Source of the DNA: Deltaproteobacteria bacterium
GTDB taxonomy: Bacteria; UBA10199; JADGCS01
NCBI GenBank assembly: GCA_015228875.1
Contig: JADGCS010000049.1
Location: 1 to 32,250 of the forward strand
DNA length: 32,250 nucleotides
Direction of reading: 5' to 3'
In this document: positions 30,258 to 32,250 of the stretch, one piece after another
Numbering within the stretch: position 1 is the stretch's first letter
Layout: the number at the start of each line of letters is the position of its first letter
Position numbers and translations under genes: made by a program
The notes under the pieces: model-generated
What the model was told of the DNA's origin: nothing
Seen by the model: the letters and a program-made list of their open reading frames with translations, nothing else
Database searches by the model: none

Positions 30258-31628
30258 ATGGCGTATAAAATGCGACGTGTTTTCTGTCTGATGTTTTGTC
30301 TTGTCATGGGTTTTACTGCCGGGTGCGATGCCCTCTGGAATCTGGTGCTTGACGAAAAGCCTGCGGGGGACAGTGGAACAAAGGTGTTGAAGGAGACGCT
30401 GCTGCCGTCTGCTGTCAAATCACCGTTGGTGATCACGGAGAAAGAAAACGAGAAACTCTGTGTAGAGTATGTAGAGTCCATCCCTTCTGTCGTTTCTGTA
30501 AAATACCCGGATCCAAAAACCTTAAGCATCGAGGTCGCATCCAACAAGGTGTACGACGAGGCCTCGCTTATAAAATGGGTCATGGAGTTTTCAACAGAGT
30601 TGTTTGATACCCGCGCTTGTCAGTGGGATCAGTTGTTGTTTATGACAAGTTTTGACGAGGGGTCTTATGATCAGGGGGTCTCAGGCAGGTCTGATTATCT
30701 GCTTTATAAAAAGGGGAGGATATCAAGCCCCGAATGGAACAAGAGATTCGAAATAAAAAAAATGAACTCCATCAAGACCCTTAAGCTTCAGCTCAAGGCC
30801 GAGCGGGCTTTGGGTCATCACGCAAAGGCCTTTGATCTGATGCTCGAACTGTTTAAGACGGAGGACGCGGACGTTACCTTAAGCATTGTCAAAAACAACA
30901 TCCTGCTCGATCAAAAAATTTATCACGAGGCGATTGCCGGTTACGAGGCGCTGCTTGCCAGCGATCCCGAAAACATCACAGTCCTTTACAACCTTGCCTT
31001 TGCCAAAAAGGAGATTGGCAGTTTTGCAGATGCCATTCAGATTTATCAAAACCTTAAAACAATTTTTGAGCAAAATCCGGGAAGCAGGAGCCCTGTGAGC
31101 AGCGAAGACACAGCCTTTCAGCTTGCAGACGCGTATCTTAAAAATAATCAGCTCAAGGAAACGCGGTCGGTCCTTGAGAAAATCAAGGACAAGGACAGCG
31201 GGACGTACCATATACTCCTCTCCAACCTGCTCAGGCAGGAAGGTCAATACACCGAGGCCAAAACGATCCTTGACGGTCTGATTAAAAAAGGTGCAGGCAC
31301 GGAGCTTGCCCTGTTTAACAGGACGCTGCTGTATCTGGATTTAAAGGATGTAGAGGGGGCAAGGCGCTCGTATGAAGAATTAAAGGCGCTTAATGCCGTG
31401 ATGGCCGGAGAACTCGCCTTTCTGCCGCTGTTTAATGAGCGACGACAGGATTTAAAAGACGACAAGGGACCCGTGGTTCCCGAGGGCGATGTCATCGATA
31501 TGCAGGTGATCACGCCGGATGGATTTATTGATGAAGAAAAATATAAACCGGTTGCGCCGGGACAGGGAGCGGATTTCGAAGATGCAGAGGACGAACCAGA
31601 GGGTCAGGGCGGGAAGGGTTTGTTTTGA
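30258..31628 (+). CDS. TPR-containing lipoprotein
   Basis: 456 residues. MAYKMRRVFCLMFCLVMGFTAGC is a lipoprotein signal; the lipidated Cys is at about 23. Either Met1 or Met5 (30270) could be the start, as neither has a clear ribosome binding site. From about residue 170 to 380 are helix-turn-helix TPR units (ALGHHAKAFDLMLELFKTEDAD, YHEAIAGYEALLASDPENITVLYNLAFAKKEIGSFADAIQIYQNL, GQYTEAKTILDGLI). The last 60 residues are acidic and Pro/Gly-rich. It is probably cotranscribed with the small secreted protein at 31651, 22 bases downstream. TPRs serve as binding platforms; the partner is unknown. Confidence 0.85.
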   Translation: MAYKMRRVFCLMFCLVMGFTAGCDALWNLVLDEKPAGDSGTKVLKETLLPSAVKSPLVITEKENEKLCVEYVESIPSVVSVKYPDPKTLSIEVASNKVYDEASLIKWVMEFSTELFDTRACQWDQLLFMTSFDEGSYDQGVSGRSDYLLYKKGRISSPEWNKRFEIKKMNSIKTLKLQLKAERALGHHAKAFDLMLELFKTEDADVTLSIVKNNILLDQKIYHEAIAGYEALLASDPENITVLYNLAFAKKEIGSFADAIQIYQNLKTIFEQNPGSRSPVSSEDTAFQLADAYLKNNQLKETRSVLEKIKDKDSGTYHILLSNLLRQEGQYTEAKTILDGLIKKGAGTELALFNRTLLYLDLKDVEGARRSYEELKALNAVMAGELAFLPLFNERRQDLKDDKGPVVPEGDVIDMQVITPDGFIDEEKYKPVAPGQGADFEDAEDEPEGQGGKGLF

Positions 31629-31650
31629 GGATGTGCTCCTGGGGGTCTAT

Positions 31651-32025
31651 ATGGTTTTTCCAGATAAAAAAATTGTGATGTTTCTGTTGCTGGTATTTTT
31701 TATTGTGACCGGTTTGCATGCTGCATCCGAGCCCCCGCAGAAAAATATCCCGACGCCCATTATGCCGACAAAAGAGATTATCTCCAAATCCAACATGCCC
31801 AAAAAAACCATTGAGGAACTCAATCTGCCTTACAAACCAAAAGATCCTCCGCTTTTCGTAGACGGCGTGCCGGTTACAGAAGACGGAACGATGATTGTTG
31901 ATGGGGATATTTCGCCTGATGATCAGGCGACGGCCGATGCCATTGCGGTGGACTGGTCAAAGATGCCTTATGTGCCGTCAAAGTACCCCGAGTTCAAACC
32001 GGCCCCGGATCCCGAGATGGAGTGA
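31651..32025 (+). CDS. Small secreted Pro-rich protein
   Basis: 124 residues from the ATG at 31651, with GGGGG eight bases upstream; the frame opens earlier but that part lies in the TPR gene. MVFPDKKIVMFLLLVFFIVTGLHAA is a signal peptide, with cleavage after HAA or LHA. The mature chain is rich in Pro, Lys and Asp (KPKDPPLFVDGVPVTEDGTMIVDGD) and has no cysteine, so it is probably periplasmic. No family recognised. It is the second gene after the TPR lipoprotein and 43 bases before the YdcF-like gene, so all three may form one operon in cell-envelope biology. Confidence 0.75.
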   Translation: MVFPDKKIVMFLLLVFFIVTGLHAASEPPQKNIPTPIMPTKEIISKSNMPKKTIEELNLPYKPKDPPLFVDGVPVTEDGTMIVDGDISPDDQATADAIAVDWSKMPYVPSKYPEFKPAPDPEME

Positions 32026-32068
32026 TGGGGGCAGGGCAGGGGAATCATATTTATCAAAGGTAAAAATC

Positions 32069-32250
32069 ATGTCGCTGTTTTTTTTAAAAAAAATAATTTC
32101 ATTGTTTGTCATCCCGCCGATTTGTTTTGTCTGGTGTGCCCTCTTTGGGGTGCTTGTGATCAAAAAATTACCAAGACTGGGGAGAGGGATTGTTTTTTTT
32201 GCCCTTGCGGTGTTCATGATCTTAAGTACACCGTTTGCGGGGAGCCGTTT
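32069..32250 (+). CDS. N-terminus of a YdcF/ElyC-like (DUF218) membrane protein, cut by the window end
   Basis: 60 residues are visible. Two hydrophobic stretches (ISLFVIPPICFVWCALFGVLV and GIVFFALAVFMILST) are separated by KKLPRLGRG, and the layout MSLFFLKKIISLFVIPP is that of the ElyC/SanA/YdcF family, whose members are cell-envelope proteins of uncertain reaction. An AAAGG site lies 8 bases before the ATG. The DUF218 domain itself would be outside the window, so the call rests on the start only. Confidence 0.6.
   Translation, partial: MSLFFLKKIISLFVIPPICFVWCALFGVLVIKKLPRLGRGIVFFALAVFMILSTPFAGSR

Noticed and set aside
1..32250. CRISPR array or prophage
   Set aside because: No spaced direct repeats of CRISPR type and no phage structural, integrase or lysis genes; the repeats seen are palindromes, short tandem copies and transposon remnants.

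Overview
The window looks like a stretch of chromosome from a Gram-negative, probably deltaproteobacterial-type bacterium (Bdellovibrionota, Myxococcota and the uncultured UBA10199-like lineages are my best guesses; this is inference). The basis is several lipoproteins with signal peptidase II boxes, a probable outer-membrane beta-barrel, a four-helix-bundle S23-type gene, a truncated REP-type tyrosine transposase, and many solitary HEAT, TPR, LRR and kinase proteins mixed with single housekeeping genes. No ribosomal or other marker operon is present to fix the lineage.

Layout. 1-2.2 kb: a secreted unknown protein, a gene-poor stretch with a perfect 20-bp inverted repeat, and cysE. 2.2-8.15 kb (minus strand): a three-gene cluster of a beta-barrel-like protein, a 477-aa HEAT-repeat protein and a 1219-aa repeat protein, of unknown function. 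8.2-10.2 kb: ferredoxin-NADP reductase and a START-like protein. 10.2-11.1 kb: tRNA-Cys, an S23 gene bracketed by inverted repeats, a broken 5' copy of tRNA-Leu and the intact tRNA-Leu. 11.2-13.2 kb (minus): a BlaI-type repressor translationally coupled to a BlaR1-like M56 metalloprotease whose sensor position is occupied by a lytic transglycosylase domain, with a TTGACA promoter embedded in two palindromic operators. 13.2-15 kb: a transposase remnant and a Ser/Thr-kinase-like protein. 15-18.3 kb: an AAA/DUF4143 ATPase, a PIN/antitoxin pair with a perfect 18-bp operator palindrome, and a repeat-containing lipoprotein. 18.7-25 kb: an LRR lipoprotein, 6-phosphofructokinase, PurF, a two-repeat lipoprotein and a flagellin-like protein. 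25-32.25 kb: hemC, a lipase-like hydrolase, an enoyl-CoA hydratase-family protein, a Fic protein with a palindrome over its start codon, a 152-bp MITE-like element with a 6-bp target duplication, lipB, a GreA-C-domain-only protein, a TPR lipoprotein, a small secreted protein and the start of a YdcF/ElyC-like gene cut by the window edge.

The strongest candidates for something undescribed are: (1) the BlaI / M56-transglycosylase pair, whose architecture suggests a peptidoglycan-damage sensor in which a cell-wall lytic enzyme replaces the beta-lactam-binding domain; and (2) a three-copy, roughly 78-98-nt element (15141-15238, 18513-18590, 24802-24879). Its copies share a conserved terminal hairpin and compensatory changes in a second hairpin, and each lies between divergent genes. 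The housekeeping genes are otherwise unlinked functionally. Most small ORFs in other frames are shadows.
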